From contig JBPXJS010000041.1 of assembly GCA_051715425.1 (NCBI GenBank), forward strand, positions 124,001 through 188,000: a DNA stretch of 64,000 bases, in the 5' to 3' direction. A program made the position numbers and the translations under genes. The notes beneath the pieces are model-generated. The model did not search any database and was not told the origin of the DNA. It saw nothing but the letters and a program-made list of their open reading frames with translations. Origin of the DNA: JAJTFA01 sp051715425. Its GTDB lineage: Bacteria > Bacteroidota > Bacteroidia > UKL13-3. Below, in pieces: positions 9,215-18,915 of the stretch (the first letter of the stretch is position 1; each line of letters opens with the position of its first letter).

Positions 9215-10192
9215 ATGAAGATTGTTATTCCTGACGACTACCAACATATTACTTCTAAACTTAATTGTTATGATTTATTATCGGAACACGAGGTAAAAGT
9301 ATTGCACGATTCCGAAAAAGATATCAATCAACTTTCTGCCAAGCTCAGGGAAGCCGAGGTTTTGGTATTAACAAGAGAAAGAACAGAGATAAACGAAGCC
9401 CTGTTAAAACAACTTCCGCATCTCAAGCTTATCAGCCAAACCGGTAAAATATCAAACCATCTTGATCTGGAAGCGTGCACCCGATATAAGGTAGCGGTTG
9501 CAGAAGGGGTGGGTTCTCCAACTGCACCGGCTGAACTAACCTGGATATTAATTATGAATGCCTGCCGGCAAATTCCACAGGCAATAGCGGATATGAAAAC
9601 AGGTAAATGGCAAACAAATATCGGATATACCGTTCAAGGCAAACAGATAGGAATATGGGGGTATGGGAAAATTGGGAAACTCATAAGCAAGTATGCTAAG
9701 GCATTTGGAGCTGACGTGCTGGTTTGGGGAAGCGAGGCATCCCGAAAACAGGCATTAGCTGATGGTTTTAAAATCGCTGATAGTAAAGAAAGTTTCTTTC
9801 ACATTGCAGATATCGTTACTCTGCATCTTAGGCTAACAGATACAACCAGAGGAATCATTAAGGAACAAGATCTTATGTTAATGAGACCTGATTCCATTCT
9901 TGTAAATACCAGCAGGGCTGAATTAATTGAACCCGGGGCGTTAATAAGCAGTCTTAAAAAAGGCAAACCCGGATTTGCAGCACTCGATGTTTTTGAAACT
10001 GAACCTATTTTCGATCCATCTTACGAATTGTTACAAATGCCGAATGTTATTTGTACACCACATTTGGGTTATGTAGAAAGAAACGGCTATGAGTTGTACT
10101 TTTCAAAAGCATTTGAAAACGTGGTGAATTTTGCCAACGGGAACCCAACAAATATTGCTAATCCGGAAGTACTTATATCCAAACCAAGCTAA
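9215..10192 (+). CDS. D-2-hydroxyacid dehydrogenase (NAD-dependent)
   Basis: A 325-residue member of the D-isomer-specific 2-hydroxyacid dehydrogenase family, which includes phosphoglycerate and formate dehydrogenases. The nucleotide-binding motif GIWGYGKIGKLI is near residue 146. The catalytic trio is visible as Arg in NTSRAELI, Glu in DVFETEPIF and His in CTPHLGYVER. It lacks the ACT/ASB regulatory domains of long SerA, so the true substrate cannot be assigned. It is a single gene, convergent with the PBP1A gene. Confidence 0.88.
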   Translation: MKIVIPDDYQHITSKLNCYDLLSEHEVKVLHDSEKDINQLSAKLREAEVLVLTRERTEINEALLKQLPHLKLISQTGKISNHLDLEACTRYKVAVAEGVGSPTAPAELTWILIMNACRQIPQAIADMKTGKWQTNIGYTVQGKQIGIWGYGKIGKLISKYAKAFGADVLVWGSEASRKQALADGFKIADSKESFFHIADIVTLHLRLTDTTRGIIKEQDLMLMRPDSILVNTSRAELIEPGALISSLKKGKPGFAALDVFETEPIFDPSYELLQMPNVICTPHLGYVERNGYELYFSKAFENVVNFANGNPTNIANPEVLISKPS

Positions 10193-10270
10193 TAATTCAA
10201 CATATTTATCTTACGGCTCTCACGGTACCTGCTTTAAGTACAGAATTTGTTGAAACAATTGGTCTCTTAT

Positions 10271-12484
10271 TTACTCCTCAATCAACTCCAGTTTTTTCTG
10301 ATCGGGTTGCTGCTCGTAATCTTTGCAATCCATTTCAACATTCAGAGGTTGTTTGGGTGGTTCAAACTGTTCTATTAGTTTAAATGTAGAAGTATCTTTT
10401 GTTACACTTTGCATATAAAAACCATATATAGGCATGGCCATTGCCGAACCTGACCCCAGACTCATGCTGCGGAAGTGAATGGCGCGATCTTCAAAACCTG
10501 TCCATACGCCACTTACCAGCGTTGGTGTAATACCAATAAACCACCCATCGCTATAGTTTTGCGTGGTTCCTGTTTTACCTCCAACTGCTCCGGGTACCTG
10601 GTACATGTATTTTATTTTTGCTGCCGTTCCGTGGGCGGTTACACGCTCCAGCATTTTTTCCATAATGTAGGCTGTTTGCTCACTCATGGCTTCCACGGTG
10701 CGCGGTACCACTTCTTTTACTACGTTTCCGTTTTTATCCAGGATATGTGTTAAATAAACCGGTTCGGTCCACACCCCTTTGTTGGCATAAGTAGAAAAAG
10801 CACCCACCATTTCATATACGGAAATATCAAATACACCCAATGCAATTGCCGGGTATGGCTCCAGGTTGCTTTTAATACCCATTTTGCGGGCAAGGTCTAT
10901 TACCGATTGCGGACCTGTTGGACCTAATTGTTTCATCAGATACATCACAATATTGTTTACAGAAAACTGCAAACCACGGTATAAGGTCATTTCCGGCTCA
11001 CTGTATTTATCATCCGAATTTTTAGGCGAATAATTCTCAAACTCTTCGAACACCACCGGCTGGTTTGGTGCTTTAAAACAAGGGCTCCAGCCATTATCAA
11101 TAGCTAAAGTATACACCAGTGGCTTAAAGGTAGAACCTACCTGACGTTTGGAGTGAAGGTTTACGTGATCATACTTAAAGTACTTATGATTTACTCCCCC
11201 TACCCATGCTTTAATATGTCCGCTGCGTGGATCCATGCTCATAAAACCACATTGCATAAAGTACTTATAATACTTGATGGAATCGAGTGGCGACATCACG
11301 GTATCTATCTCTCCCCTGTTCCATGAAAATATTTTCATTTTTACAGGTTTATTAAATTCCTTTTCAATTTCAGCATCACTTAATCCGGCTTTTTTAAGCA
11401 AGCGGTAACGATCGCTTCTTTTCATTCCGGCTGTAAGCAGTTGTTTCATTTCCCCCCACGGAGTGCGGCCTTTCCAATGCGCGTAAAATTTGCCCTGCAT
11501 CTCTTTGATATGCCTGGCCACAGCCTGCTCTCCATAGGTTTGCATTTTACTATCTATGGTGGTATAAATTTTTAATCCATCCTTATACAGGTTATACCCG
11601 TTATCTTCACACCACTCCAGCAATTCAATCCTCAGAATTTCGCGGAAGTAAGGAGCAAGGCCTTCATTGTGGTCATCTTCCTGATAGTTGAGTTCAATAG
11701 GTTTGGCAGAAAGGGTATCATACACTACAGATGTGATAAAATCATACTTACGCATCTGATCCAAAACGGTGTTTCTGCGGTTGAGTGCACGCTCCGGATT
11801 ACGCAAAGGATTAAAGCGGGTAATCCCTTTTAACATTCCCACCAGCAATGCGGCTTCATTTTCGTTTACTTCTTTAGGGCTTTTGCCAAAAAAAACTTTG
11901 GAAGCCGAGCGAATTCCAAATGCATTACCGCCAAACTCCACAGTGTTTAAATACATGGTAATAATTTCTTCTTTGGTATAACGCTCCTCAATCCTCACAG
12001 CAGTAATCCACTCTTTAAGTTTGGTTGTTGCCTTATAAAAAACATTATCGAAACGCTTGCGCGGAAACAGGTTTTTTGCCAACTGCTGCGTAATGGTAGA
12101 TGCACCACGCTTTTTTCCCATCAGTGCATAAAGGGCAATGGAAGTAGCACCTCTGAAATCAATACCGGAATGATCGTAGAACCGGATATCTTCTGTAGCC
12201 ACCAGGGCATTAATCAGGTTGGGGCTTAAATCATCAAAAGTAGTATTGGAGCGGTTTTGAAGGTAATATTTGCCAAGCAATACCCCATCTGAGGAATATA
12301 CTTCGGAAGCCAGATACGTTTTGGGATTTTCCAATTCTTCCAGAGGAGGTAATTCTCCAAACCAGCCCCAGCTCACCATTAGTATAAACAGGGTAAGTGA
12401 AACCATGCCTCCAATTACAACAATCCATAGCCACTTAAGAAACCTGCTGTATGGATTACCAAAGAAAAGTTCTTTTATACTCAC
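10271..12484 (-). CDS. Class A penicillin-binding protein (PBP1A type)
   Basis: A bifunctional peptidoglycan synthase of 737 residues. One N-terminal membrane anchor (about 17-40) is followed by a family 51 glycosyltransferase domain, with catalytic Glu in ATEDIRFYDHSG and the motif GASTITQQLAKNLF. The transpeptidase domain carries SxxK in GSTFKP, SxN in FSVNN and KTGTT near residue 645. The Asp/Glu/Gln-rich C-terminus has no extra domain. Its start overlaps the stop of the upstream porW gene by ATGA (12481-12484), so the two are co-translated. This links wall synthesis with a T9SS/gliding lipoprotein. Confidence 0.95.
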   Translation of the reverse strand: MSIKELFFGNPYSRFLKWLWIVVIGGMVSLTLFILMVSWGWFGELPPLEELENPKTYLASEVYSSDGVLLGKYYLQNRSNTTFDDLSPNLINALVATEDIRFYDHSGIDFRGATSIALYALMGKKRGASTITQQLAKNLFPRKRFDNVFYKATTKLKEWITAVRIEERYTKEEIITMYLNTVEFGGNAFGIRSASKVFFGKSPKEVNENEAALLVGMLKGITRFNPLRNPERALNRRNTVLDQMRKYDFITSVVYDTLSAKPIELNYQEDDHNEGLAPYFREILRIELLEWCEDNGYNLYKDGLKIYTTIDSKMQTYGEQAVARHIKEMQGKFYAHWKGRTPWGEMKQLLTAGMKRSDRYRLLKKAGLSDAEIEKEFNKPVKMKIFSWNRGEIDTVMSPLDSIKYYKYFMQCGFMSMDPRSGHIKAWVGGVNHKYFKYDHVNLHSKRQVGSTFKPLVYTLAIDNGWSPCFKAPNQPVVFEEFENYSPKNSDDKYSEPEMTLYRGLQFSVNNIVMYLMKQLGPTGPQSVIDLARKMGIKSNLEPYPAIALGVFDISVYEMVGAFSTYANKGVWTEPVYLTHILDKNGNVVKEVVPRTVEAMSEQTAYIMEKMLERVTAHGTAAKIKYMYQVPGAVGGKTGTTQNYSDGWFIGITPTLVSGVWTGFEDRAIHFRSMSLGSGSAMAMPIYGFYMQSVTKDTSTFKLIEQFEPPKQPLNVEMDCKDYEQQPDQKKLELIEE

Positions 12485-15213
12485 GGTTTTTGCTGATTTG
12501 TTTTACTAAGGTAATCGTTAAATACTTTAAGATAGGCATCGGTTTTATTTTCCTTCATCATTTTTTTAAAGTTACTTACCGTAATTACAAAACTGATATA
12601 AGGCCCGTCATACGCAAGGCTTTTCTTTACCATATTGCGGGTTTCTGCCGATTTAAAATAATCGATTGCCACCTTAGATTCTTTAAACTGACGAACAAGC
12701 AGCAGTTGGTAACCATCATTGGAAATATAGGTATTGGCCCTAAGGTTATCGAACTGATGAAACTCATCATTGTATCGGGTAATTTTTGCTACGAGTTCGT
12801 TCATGTCCAGTTTCTCGAGTTTGGAGGCAAATACATAATAATAGTTTTGCCCCTGCTCCTCCACTACAAAATCAGGCTCCATCACTTGTTTTACGGAATC
12901 CGGTAATGATGCAGTTGCCATTCTTTTGATATAATCCAGAATTAATTTGGCGCGTTCAGCTTCGGGGGTTTTGGGGTAGGTTTTTACAATATCCTCGAGG
13001 TTGGCTTTAAACACGGAAACAGAATCGGTTTTACCAATGGCCAGTGTTTGAAGTAAATCAAATTTTGCCTGCATGCTGTTGCCTGAAAACTTGCGGTCGG
13101 CCTCCATCTTTTTTGCCTTTACCTCCTGGTACAAACCTGCCTGGTATGCTGCATACATTTCTTCATACAGGCGAACCACTTCTTTATTGGTTTCATCCCC
13201 TGCATTGCCCACAGCCTTGTTCTGAAGTATAAGCGCGTACGGGCTTTCAGGATAATCGTTGATGAGTTTTGTGCGTGCATCGGCAGCTTTATCTTTTTTG
13301 CCGGTATTATTATATGCCTTGTATAACCGATACAAAGCTTCAGGCTCATACTTATTTTTAGGGAATAAGGAGTTTAATGATTCGTATGCCCGAATGGCTT
13401 CCACATAGTCGAGCAATTTTTCGTCATACACCAGGCCCAAAGCAAAATAAGCATCAATCACTTTATTTACCGATCGTTCAAACTCTTCAGCGTTGGAGGG
13501 AATATCCTTTACCCATGCACCACGTTCTCCGGTAATTTCTTTCTTGCCATCCGTTACCTGTTCACCAGCGGCATCTTTGCTTGTATCCTGCGCAGAAACA
13601 CCGGAAGAATCTTTATCTTTCTTCTCTCCTTCGTCTTCCCCATCGGGTGTTCTTCCTTCCTTTTGTTTGGCACTGTATCGCCAGAAATCTTCATTTACGC
13701 GGTTTCCCCATTTTTTCTGACTAAAAAAATCGGCACTTCCTGAAGCCATTAATGTTGGATTATAAAAATACCACTGTGCTGCACCAGCTCCGAAATTGCT
13801 GTTGATATTGGTATTGCCGGCATTATTCTGATTGAGTTTTACAAGCTCTTCATTCTTTTTACGTTCTTTTTCTGCTTTGCTCATGGCCGCCTCTTCCGCT
13901 TTTTTTGCAGCAATCCACTGGTCTATTTTTTTCTCCAGGTCTTCTTTGCTCAGTTTGGAGAGGCGTTGCAAACTATCTTCTGTTTCTATAATCACATAGT
14001 TGCTGATGAGTTCCGATAACACATTCTTCTTATCAATAATCTTTTGATAATGTTTGTATGTTTTAGGGATAGTAGTTGCTGTACTGTCATAATATGCCTG
14101 GGCCAGTTTATACTCCGGAATATTCAGGTACAAATCGCCAAGCGCCAGATACGACATTGATTTCTGAAAGGTGTTGGTGGTGCTTTTTGCAACAGAAAAT
14201 TTATACTGTTTGATAGCTTCTGGTATGTTTTTTTGTTTGTATTCCAGGTTACCCAGTTCATAGTGGATCTGATCGTACAAACCATCATTTTTATCATCAC
14301 GCAACATCCGTCTTAAAGAGCGCCTTATTTTTTTCACGGATGATTTGTCATTCACATCATACACCTTCGCAATGTTTAATATGGCGTTAAACTCAAACTC
14401 ATAAGGAGCCAGCATACCAAGGATTTCGGTAAAATATTGCTTGGATAAGGCGGCACTGTCCATAGCCTGATATAATTGAGCAAGGATATAGGTATATCGA
14501 ATTTTATCCTGTTTCCGGGTGGCAAAGGAGAGTGCTTTTTTCATCCGTTCGGCACCAATGGCATATTTATCCTGCTTAATGGCAATATCTCCGGCTGTGG
14601 CGTATATTTCCCTGTAATCATCTTTAGGCACTATGGTAAAAAGCCGTTTGAGCAACGAAGGTTTAATTTCCTTTCCTTTGGATGTTTTAGGCCCAACTTC
14701 GCTAAGCAATAATCCCATCACTGCCTCTGCCTCGTCATACTTTTTTAGCCCTACGTAACTTTTACATATCCACGCTGTAGAAACCGGCCTTAGCCCGTCA
14801 TTCTTGTATTTGGAGTTGATATATTGAAATACTTCAATTGCCGCATAATAATCGCGTTTAAAAAAATGGGCTTTACCCATCAGGAAGTAACTGTCATCGG
14901 TATACCTTCCCACAGTATGGTTTTGAATGGAGAGTGATGCTTTTTTCATCACCTCATCATACTGGCCGCTCCCACCTTTGGCTGCCGCCTCATCACCATA
15001 GGGAAATACATCCAATATCTTCGAAAAATCATCCTTGTGGCCTTTTTCCAGGGCATCTATTGCATCAATAAACTTTTGTTCCCCGTTAAAATATACATTA
15101 TAGTGCCCGGTAAGCGTATGCCATTCGCGGTTAATTCTGCGGTTACGTGTAGGGTTGCAGGCTAATGCCACCAACCCAAGCAGCACAATAGGTATGATTT
15201 TTCTACTAAACAA
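12481..15213 (-). CDS. porW: T9SS lipoprotein of the PorW/SprE family (TPR-rich)
   Basis: A 910-residue lipoprotein: residues 1-19 form a signal peptide with lipobox LVALAC, then NPTRNRRINREWHTLTGHYN, a hallmark start of the PorW/SprE family. Tetratricopeptide-like helices run through most of the protein, with a charged, low-complexity linker near residues 445-575 (KAEEAAMSKAEKERKK and the DGEDEGEKKDKDSSG region). In Flavobacterium and Porphyromonas, members of this family are needed for type IX secretion and gliding. It fits with T9SS cargo genes elsewhere in this window. It is the first gene of a pair with PBP1A. Confidence 0.88.
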   Translation of the reverse strand: MFSRKIIPIVLLGLVALACNPTRNRRINREWHTLTGHYNVYFNGEQKFIDAIDALEKGHKDDFSKILDVFPYGDEAAAKGGSGQYDEVMKKASLSIQNHTVGRYTDDSYFLMGKAHFFKRDYYAAIEVFQYINSKYKNDGLRPVSTAWICKSYVGLKKYDEAEAVMGLLLSEVGPKTSKGKEIKPSLLKRLFTIVPKDDYREIYATAGDIAIKQDKYAIGAERMKKALSFATRKQDKIRYTYILAQLYQAMDSAALSKQYFTEILGMLAPYEFEFNAILNIAKVYDVNDKSSVKKIRRSLRRMLRDDKNDGLYDQIHYELGNLEYKQKNIPEAIKQYKFSVAKSTTNTFQKSMSYLALGDLYLNIPEYKLAQAYYDSTATTIPKTYKHYQKIIDKKNVLSELISNYVIIETEDSLQRLSKLSKEDLEKKIDQWIAAKKAEEAAMSKAEKERKKNEELVKLNQNNAGNTNINSNFGAGAAQWYFYNPTLMASGSADFFSQKKWGNRVNEDFWRYSAKQKEGRTPDGEDEGEKKDKDSSGVSAQDTSKDAAGEQVTDGKKEITGERGAWVKDIPSNAEEFERSVNKVIDAYFALGLVYDEKLLDYVEAIRAYESLNSLFPKNKYEPEALYRLYKAYNNTGKKDKAADARTKLINDYPESPYALILQNKAVGNAGDETNKEVVRLYEEMYAAYQAGLYQEVKAKKMEADRKFSGNSMQAKFDLLQTLAIGKTDSVSVFKANLEDIVKTYPKTPEAERAKLILDYIKRMATASLPDSVKQVMEPDFVVEEQGQNYYYVFASKLEKLDMNELVAKITRYNDEFHQFDNLRANTYISNDGYQLLLVRQFKESKVAIDYFKSAETRNMVKKSLAYDGPYISFVITVSNFKKMMKENKTDAYLKVFNDYLSKTNQQKP

Positions 15214-15309
15214 TGCTTTCTATGAGGAACTATTTGACGAATACTTAACTTTGAAAGCACAAAAATATTTTATTGCGCCTAACTACAAAATCTTAAAAGC
15301 ACTTCACCA

Positions 15310-16176
15310 ATGAGCAAACCTAAGAAAAAACTCATTCATAAACTTAAAAGCAAATACCGGCTTGTTATTATTAACGACAATACGTTTGAGGAAAAGTTCT
15401 CCCTGAGCCTTACTCCCATGAACGTTTTTGTGGCTTTCAGCTCCTTTCTGGTATTTTTTGCTTCCATTATTATTACGCTTATTGTATTTACCCCCATCCG
15501 GGAATACATACCCGGGTATACCGATACCAAAACCAAACAACTGGCCCGCACTGCCACATTAAGGGTAGATTCACTGGAAAAAGCGCTGATAGATAAGGAA
15601 TCGTATTACAAAAACCTGCTAAACATCATGAACGACCGGATTGAGTACTCGGATACGGCCATGATGCCCGGGTTAGATAAAAAAAACTCCGAAACATCAC
15701 CGGGAGCCTCAGGCAAACTGGAAAAAGAATTGCAAAAGGAGTTTGAAAACATGGAAGATGATTATCAGCTTAGCGGCACAGACCAGCTTTCTGCCACCGT
15801 TGCTTCCATTAATTTCTTTTCGCCCGTAAAAGGGGTTATCAGCGATCATTATGATGAAGCGGAAGGACATTATGCGGTAGATGTGGTGACCAAACAAAAC
15901 GAACCCGTAAAAGCCATCCAGGATGGGCGTATTATACTGAGTACGTGGACTCCTGAAACAGGAAATGTGGTGGCTATGCAGCACAAAAACAACCTCATAT
16001 CCATTTATAAACACAATGCCGTTTTATTAAAAAAAGTTGGTATGTTTGTAAATGCCGGTGAACCAATAGCCATTGTGGGCAACACAGGAGAGTTAACCAC
16101 AGGGCCTCATCTGCACTTTGAGATCTGGGACAATGGGAAACCATCAAACCCGGAAGAGTATATTAACTTTAATTAA
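15310..16176 (+). CDS. M23-family murein endopeptidase, membrane-anchored
   Basis: A 288-residue protein with a short basic N-terminus, one membrane span (about 37-60), a coiled-coil-like stretch (about 75-125) and a C-terminal LytM/M23 domain. Zinc ligands are visible in GHYAVDVVT and in GPHLHFEIW (HxH). Such enzymes cut peptidoglycan cross-bridges. It is immediately followed by a bactofilin gene (15 bp gap), a conserved partnership in which the bactofilin scaffold places the wall hydrolase. A TAnnTTTG-like -7 box (TAACTTTG) lies at 15246-15253 in the intergenic region shared with porW. Confidence 0.92.
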   Translation: MSKPKKKLIHKLKSKYRLVIINDNTFEEKFSLSLTPMNVFVAFSSFLVFFASIIITLIVFTPIREYIPGYTDTKTKQLARTATLRVDSLEKALIDKESYYKNLLNIMNDRIEYSDTAMMPGLDKKNSETSPGASGKLEKELQKEFENMEDDYQLSGTDQLSATVASINFFSPVKGVISDHYDEAEGHYAVDVVTKQNEPVKAIQDGRIILSTWTPETGNVVAMQHKNNLISIYKHNAVLLKKVGMFVNAGEPIAIVGNTGELTTGPHLHFEIWDNGKPSNPEEYINFN

Positions 16177-16191
16177 CCCAAACAGTACAAG

Positions 16192-16638
16192 ATGGCGATG
16201 TTCAATTCAAACAAAAACAACAATCCTGGTTTTAACCCTAATAACCTCAATATCATCAATGCAGGAACCGCCATAGTGGGCGATTTAAGTTCTGAAGGTG
16301 ATATGCGTATAGATGGAACAGTAAAAGGTTATATTTCATCGAAAGCACGCCTGGTTCTTGGCCCTACCTGCCGGGTTGAAGGGGATATTAAAGCCGCCAA
16401 TGTGGAAATATCCGGTGAGGTAAACGGAAATATTTTTGTGAGCGAACTGCTTACTGTTAAGGCCAGTGCCAAAATTAACGGAGATATTGTTTCTAATAAG
16501 CTGATTATTGAGTCGGGAGCTGAATTTAACGGAAAATGCTCGATGAAAGATGGCAAAAACAGTTTAAAAAAGATTGTAAACGAAGAACAACCAGTGGCCA
16601 AAACCTTTGAACAAGCCAACAAACAAGCCGTCCAATAA
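16192..16638 (+). CDS. Bactofilin, polymer-forming cytoskeletal protein
   Basis: A 148-residue protein with a right-handed beta-helix bactofilin core at about 20-115 (NIINAGTAIVGDLSSEGDMR, VEGDIKAANVEISGEVNGNI). Disordered ends are rich in Asn at the N-terminus and Gln/Lys at the C-terminus. Bactofilins polymerise without nucleotide and guide local wall growth. The position after an M23 peptidase supports a cell-shape role. Its 3' end overlaps the next gene (AtpZ-like) by 32 bp, so the shape genes and the ATP synthase operon are physically fused here. Confidence 0.93.
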   Translation: MAMFNSNKNNNPGFNPNNLNIINAGTAIVGDLSSEGDMRIDGTVKGYISSKARLVLGPTCRVEGDIKAANVEISGEVNGNIFVSELLTVKASAKINGDIVSNKLIIESGAEFNGKCSMKDGKNSLKKIVNEEQPVAKTFEQANKQAVQ

Positions 16639-16819
16639 TATCCTGCGATACAGCAATGTTGCCGCTCAAATGATTGTGATTATTGTGGCCGGTTCATTGG
16701 GTGGCAAATACCTTGATCAAAAACTGAATCTTGCTTTTCCTGCTTTTACACTTGTTGGTGTTTTATTTTCTGTATTTGCTGCCGTATATATTTCTATTAA
16801 AGAATTCCTGAAAAAATAG
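16607..16819 (+). CDS. AtpZ-like F0F1 ATPase accessory protein
   Basis: A 70-residue membrane protein with two hydrophobic helices (about 18-36 and 42-62) and the family pattern GSLGGKYLDQKL between them. AtpZ/AtpI-type proteins sit at the head of many atp operons; roles in c-ring assembly or Mg/Ca transport have been proposed. It starts inside the 3' end of the bactofilin gene in another reading frame. The placement just before the atp genes supports the call. Confidence 0.85.
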   Translation: MNKPTNKPSNNILRYSNVAAQMIVIIVAGSLGGKYLDQKLNLAFPAFTLVGVLFSVFAAVYISIKEFLKK

Positions 16820-16887
16820 GGCTGCCGGAGGATTTGTGATGGAGTATTGCCTCCTGCTATACAACTTTTAAAATTCCGGTTGTATGT

Positions 16888-17301
16888 TTGCGCCCCATGA
16901 AAAACACTTCGGTTAAGCTTTTTATCAAATCGCTGTTGCTGTTTTCTCTTGTTATTGCCTGTATCACAGGGATTCTGCAAACCGCACAGCACAAATTCGA
17001 ATTGAGCAACCTGATATGGGTAGCCCTGTTTTATTATATGTGTTTGTCGTATATTACCTTCCGGATTACCCACTCCTCCATACAAAAAGACAATAAAACA
17101 TTTATTACCAGGGCATACAGTGCTATCGGAATCCGATTTATTTTTTCCCTGTTTCCACTGCTTATCTACTTATTATTCAGCACCCACAAGGAGGTACCTT
17201 TTGTAATTGGTTATCTTTTAATGTATTTATTATACACATCTTTTGAAATTTATTTCCTTGTGGTTAACTTGCGCCCCGATTTTAAAAAAACAAACCCTTG
17301 A
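16888..17301 (+). CDS. Small membrane protein upstream of atpB
   Basis: A 137-residue protein with about four membrane spans (roughly 9-27, 36-55, 77-98 and 103-125). It sits between the AtpZ-like gene and atpB. Its stop overlaps the atpB ATG by one base (TGATG), so it is very likely co-translated. I do not recognise the family. The position is that of the subunit I/AtpI-like genes of other atp operons, so an assembly role is a reasonable guess. Confidence 0.8.
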   Translation: MRPMKNTSVKLFIKSLLLFSLVIACITGILQTAQHKFELSNLIWVALFYYMCLSYITFRITHSSIQKDNKTFITRAYSAIGIRFIFSLFPLLIYLLFSTHKEVPFVIGYLLMYLLYTSFEIYFLVVNLRPDFKKTNP

Positions 17302-18494
17302 TGTTCCGCATTAACAAAAAGATTTTCAGAGTATTAATACCCGCCTTTTTAATCATATTTTATGTTGGTTATGCAGGTGTAAAATTTGCCTATGCCGATG
17401 AGCCTCAACATATAGAGGAAGCACCTGCAGGACACGAACTTAACACAGCAGAAGATTCAGCAGCCAAAGCCAATCATCTTGCCGGTGGCGGACATGAAGC
17501 AGCAGGCGAACACCATGAAGAAGAAGGAAAAGTAGATGCCGGAAAACTGATTATGGAGCATATTGGTGATTCCTACGACTGGCATATTGCTACCATCGGA
17601 CATACCCATGTTTCTATTCCGCTTCCTGTTATTTTAAAAGATGCCAGCGGATTGCATATCTTTTTATCGAGCAAATTTGAACACGGACATGCCGTTGTGC
17701 ATGGTTATAAGCTGGAAGAAGGAAAAATAAAAGCAGTAAATGCTGACGGAAGCCCTAATGAGCATGCCGATTTTCTGGATTTTTCCATTACCAAAAACGT
17801 GGCGGCTATGTTTATCGCAGTACTTGTATTGTTGTTTATTATGTTCTCGGTGGCGGGTCATTACAAAAACAATAACAACAAGGCACCAAAAGGCTTTCAC
17901 AACCTGATTGAAACCTTGATCGTATTTATCAGAGACGAAGTGGCAAAACCTTCTATCGGACATAAGTATGAGAAGTTTATGCCCTTTTTACTTACCATAT
18001 TTTTCTTCATTTTTATCAATAACCTGTTTGGCCTGGTACCGTTTTTCCCGGGAGGAGCCAACGTAACAGGTAATATTGCCATTACCCTGGTGCTGGCCAT
18101 ATTTACTTTTGTAATAACCTCCATTAACGGAAACAAAAGCTACTGGGGACATATTTTTATGCCTCCCGGTGTTCCAAAAGCATTGTGGATACTGCTGGTA
18201 CCTATTGAGATTATTGGTATGCTCAACAAACCGATTGTATTAATGATTCGTTTGTTTGCCAATATCACGGCAGGCCATATCATTATCCTGGGCTTTTTCT
18301 CCCTTATCTTTATTTTCGGAGCGGTTAACCAATACCTTGGTTTAGGCGTTTCGATTTTATCGGTAGCATTTACCACATTTATGAGTTTTCTGGAATTGCT
18401 GGTAGCATTCCTGCAGGCTTATGTTTTTACCTTATTGTCATCGCTCTACTTTGGTTCCGCTGTAGAAGAGCATCACCATAATGATCATCACTAA
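17301..18494 (+). CDS. atpB: F0F1 ATP synthase subunit a
   Basis: Subunit a of the proton channel in F0. The ATG at 17301 gives 397 residues. Residues 1-35 form a signal-like hydrophobic segment, then an unusually long His/Glu-rich extracytoplasmic part (to about 165) precedes the conserved multi-span core. The essential Arg is in LMIRLFANITAGH, and the last helix carries FLQAYVFTLLSSLYF. The tail ends EEHHHNDHH. Long His-rich N-termini are typical of Bacteroidota subunit a. It is the first structural gene of atpBEFHAG. Confidence 0.96.
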   Translation: MFRINKKIFRVLIPAFLIIFYVGYAGVKFAYADEPQHIEEAPAGHELNTAEDSAAKANHLAGGGHEAAGEHHEEEGKVDAGKLIMEHIGDSYDWHIATIGHTHVSIPLPVILKDASGLHIFLSSKFEHGHAVVHGYKLEEGKIKAVNADGSPNEHADFLDFSITKNVAAMFIAVLVLLFIMFSVAGHYKNNNNKAPKGFHNLIETLIVFIRDEVAKPSIGHKYEKFMPFLLTIFFFIFINNLFGLVPFFPGGANVTGNIAITLVLAIFTFVITSINGNKSYWGHIFMPPGVPKALWILLVPIEIIGMLNKPIVLMIRLFANITAGHIIILGFFSLIFIFGAVNQYLGLGVSILSVAFTTFMSFLELLVAFLQAYVFTLLSSLYFGSAVEEHHHNDHH

Positions 18495-18546
18495 TACAGA
18501 ACACAACAATTAACAACCATAACAATCACAACTAAAAAAAACAATT

Positions 18547-18804
18547 ATGACACTTTTAAACATTCTTTTGCAAGCAGTAACAGATCCGGGATTTGCTAAA
18601 ATGGGTGCAGGTATCGGTGCAGGTTTAGCCGCTATCGGTGCAGGTATAGGTATTGGCCGTATTGGTGGAAGCGCTCTTGAGTCTATTGCACGTCAGCCTG
18701 AAGTTTCAGGAGATATCCGTGCAAACATGATCGTAGCTGCTGCGTTGATCGAAGGTGCTGCATTCTTCGGTATCGTAGTGTGTCTGTTGATCGTATTGCT
18801 GTAA
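18547..18804 (+). CDS. atpE: F0F1 ATP synthase subunit c
   Basis: An 85-residue double-helix hairpin that forms the rotating ring. Helix 1 is rich in Gly and Ala (GIGAGLAAIGAGIGIG), the polar loop is ARQPEV, and helix 2 carries the proton-binding Glu in AALIEGAAFFG. The residues of the sodium-type motif are not apparent, so proton coupling is inferred. A strong hairpin follows at 18823-18857 before atpF. Confidence 0.97.
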   Translation: MTLLNILLQAVTDPGFAKMGAGIGAGLAAIGAGIGIGRIGGSALESIARQPEVSGDIRANMIVAAALIEGAAFFGIVVCLLIVLL

Positions 18805-18822
18805 TCAGGAATCATGTTATTC

Positions 18823-18857
18823 GGAATACGGGCTGCCTTTAGGGTATTCCGTATTCC
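18823..18857 (+). promoter_or_regulatory. Intergenic RNA hairpin between atpE and atpF
   Basis: GGAATACGG (18823-18831) pairs perfectly with CCGTATTCC (18849-18857) around a 17-nt loop, with no U-run after it. It is more likely an RNA-stabilising or processing element than a terminator, and could help raise subunit c over the other subunits. That role is inferred from similar intercistronic hairpins. Confidence 0.55.
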
Positions 18858-18915
18858 TATATTAACATCTTTTCATGGTCAGGTATAGTCAATAAACAAT
18901 CAAAGCAAAAGCAAC

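Noticed and set aside
16888..17301. Gene for ATP synthase subunit beta or epsilon in disguise
   Set aside because: The protein is a four-span membrane protein with no nucleotide-binding motif; beta and epsilon are simply not in this window.
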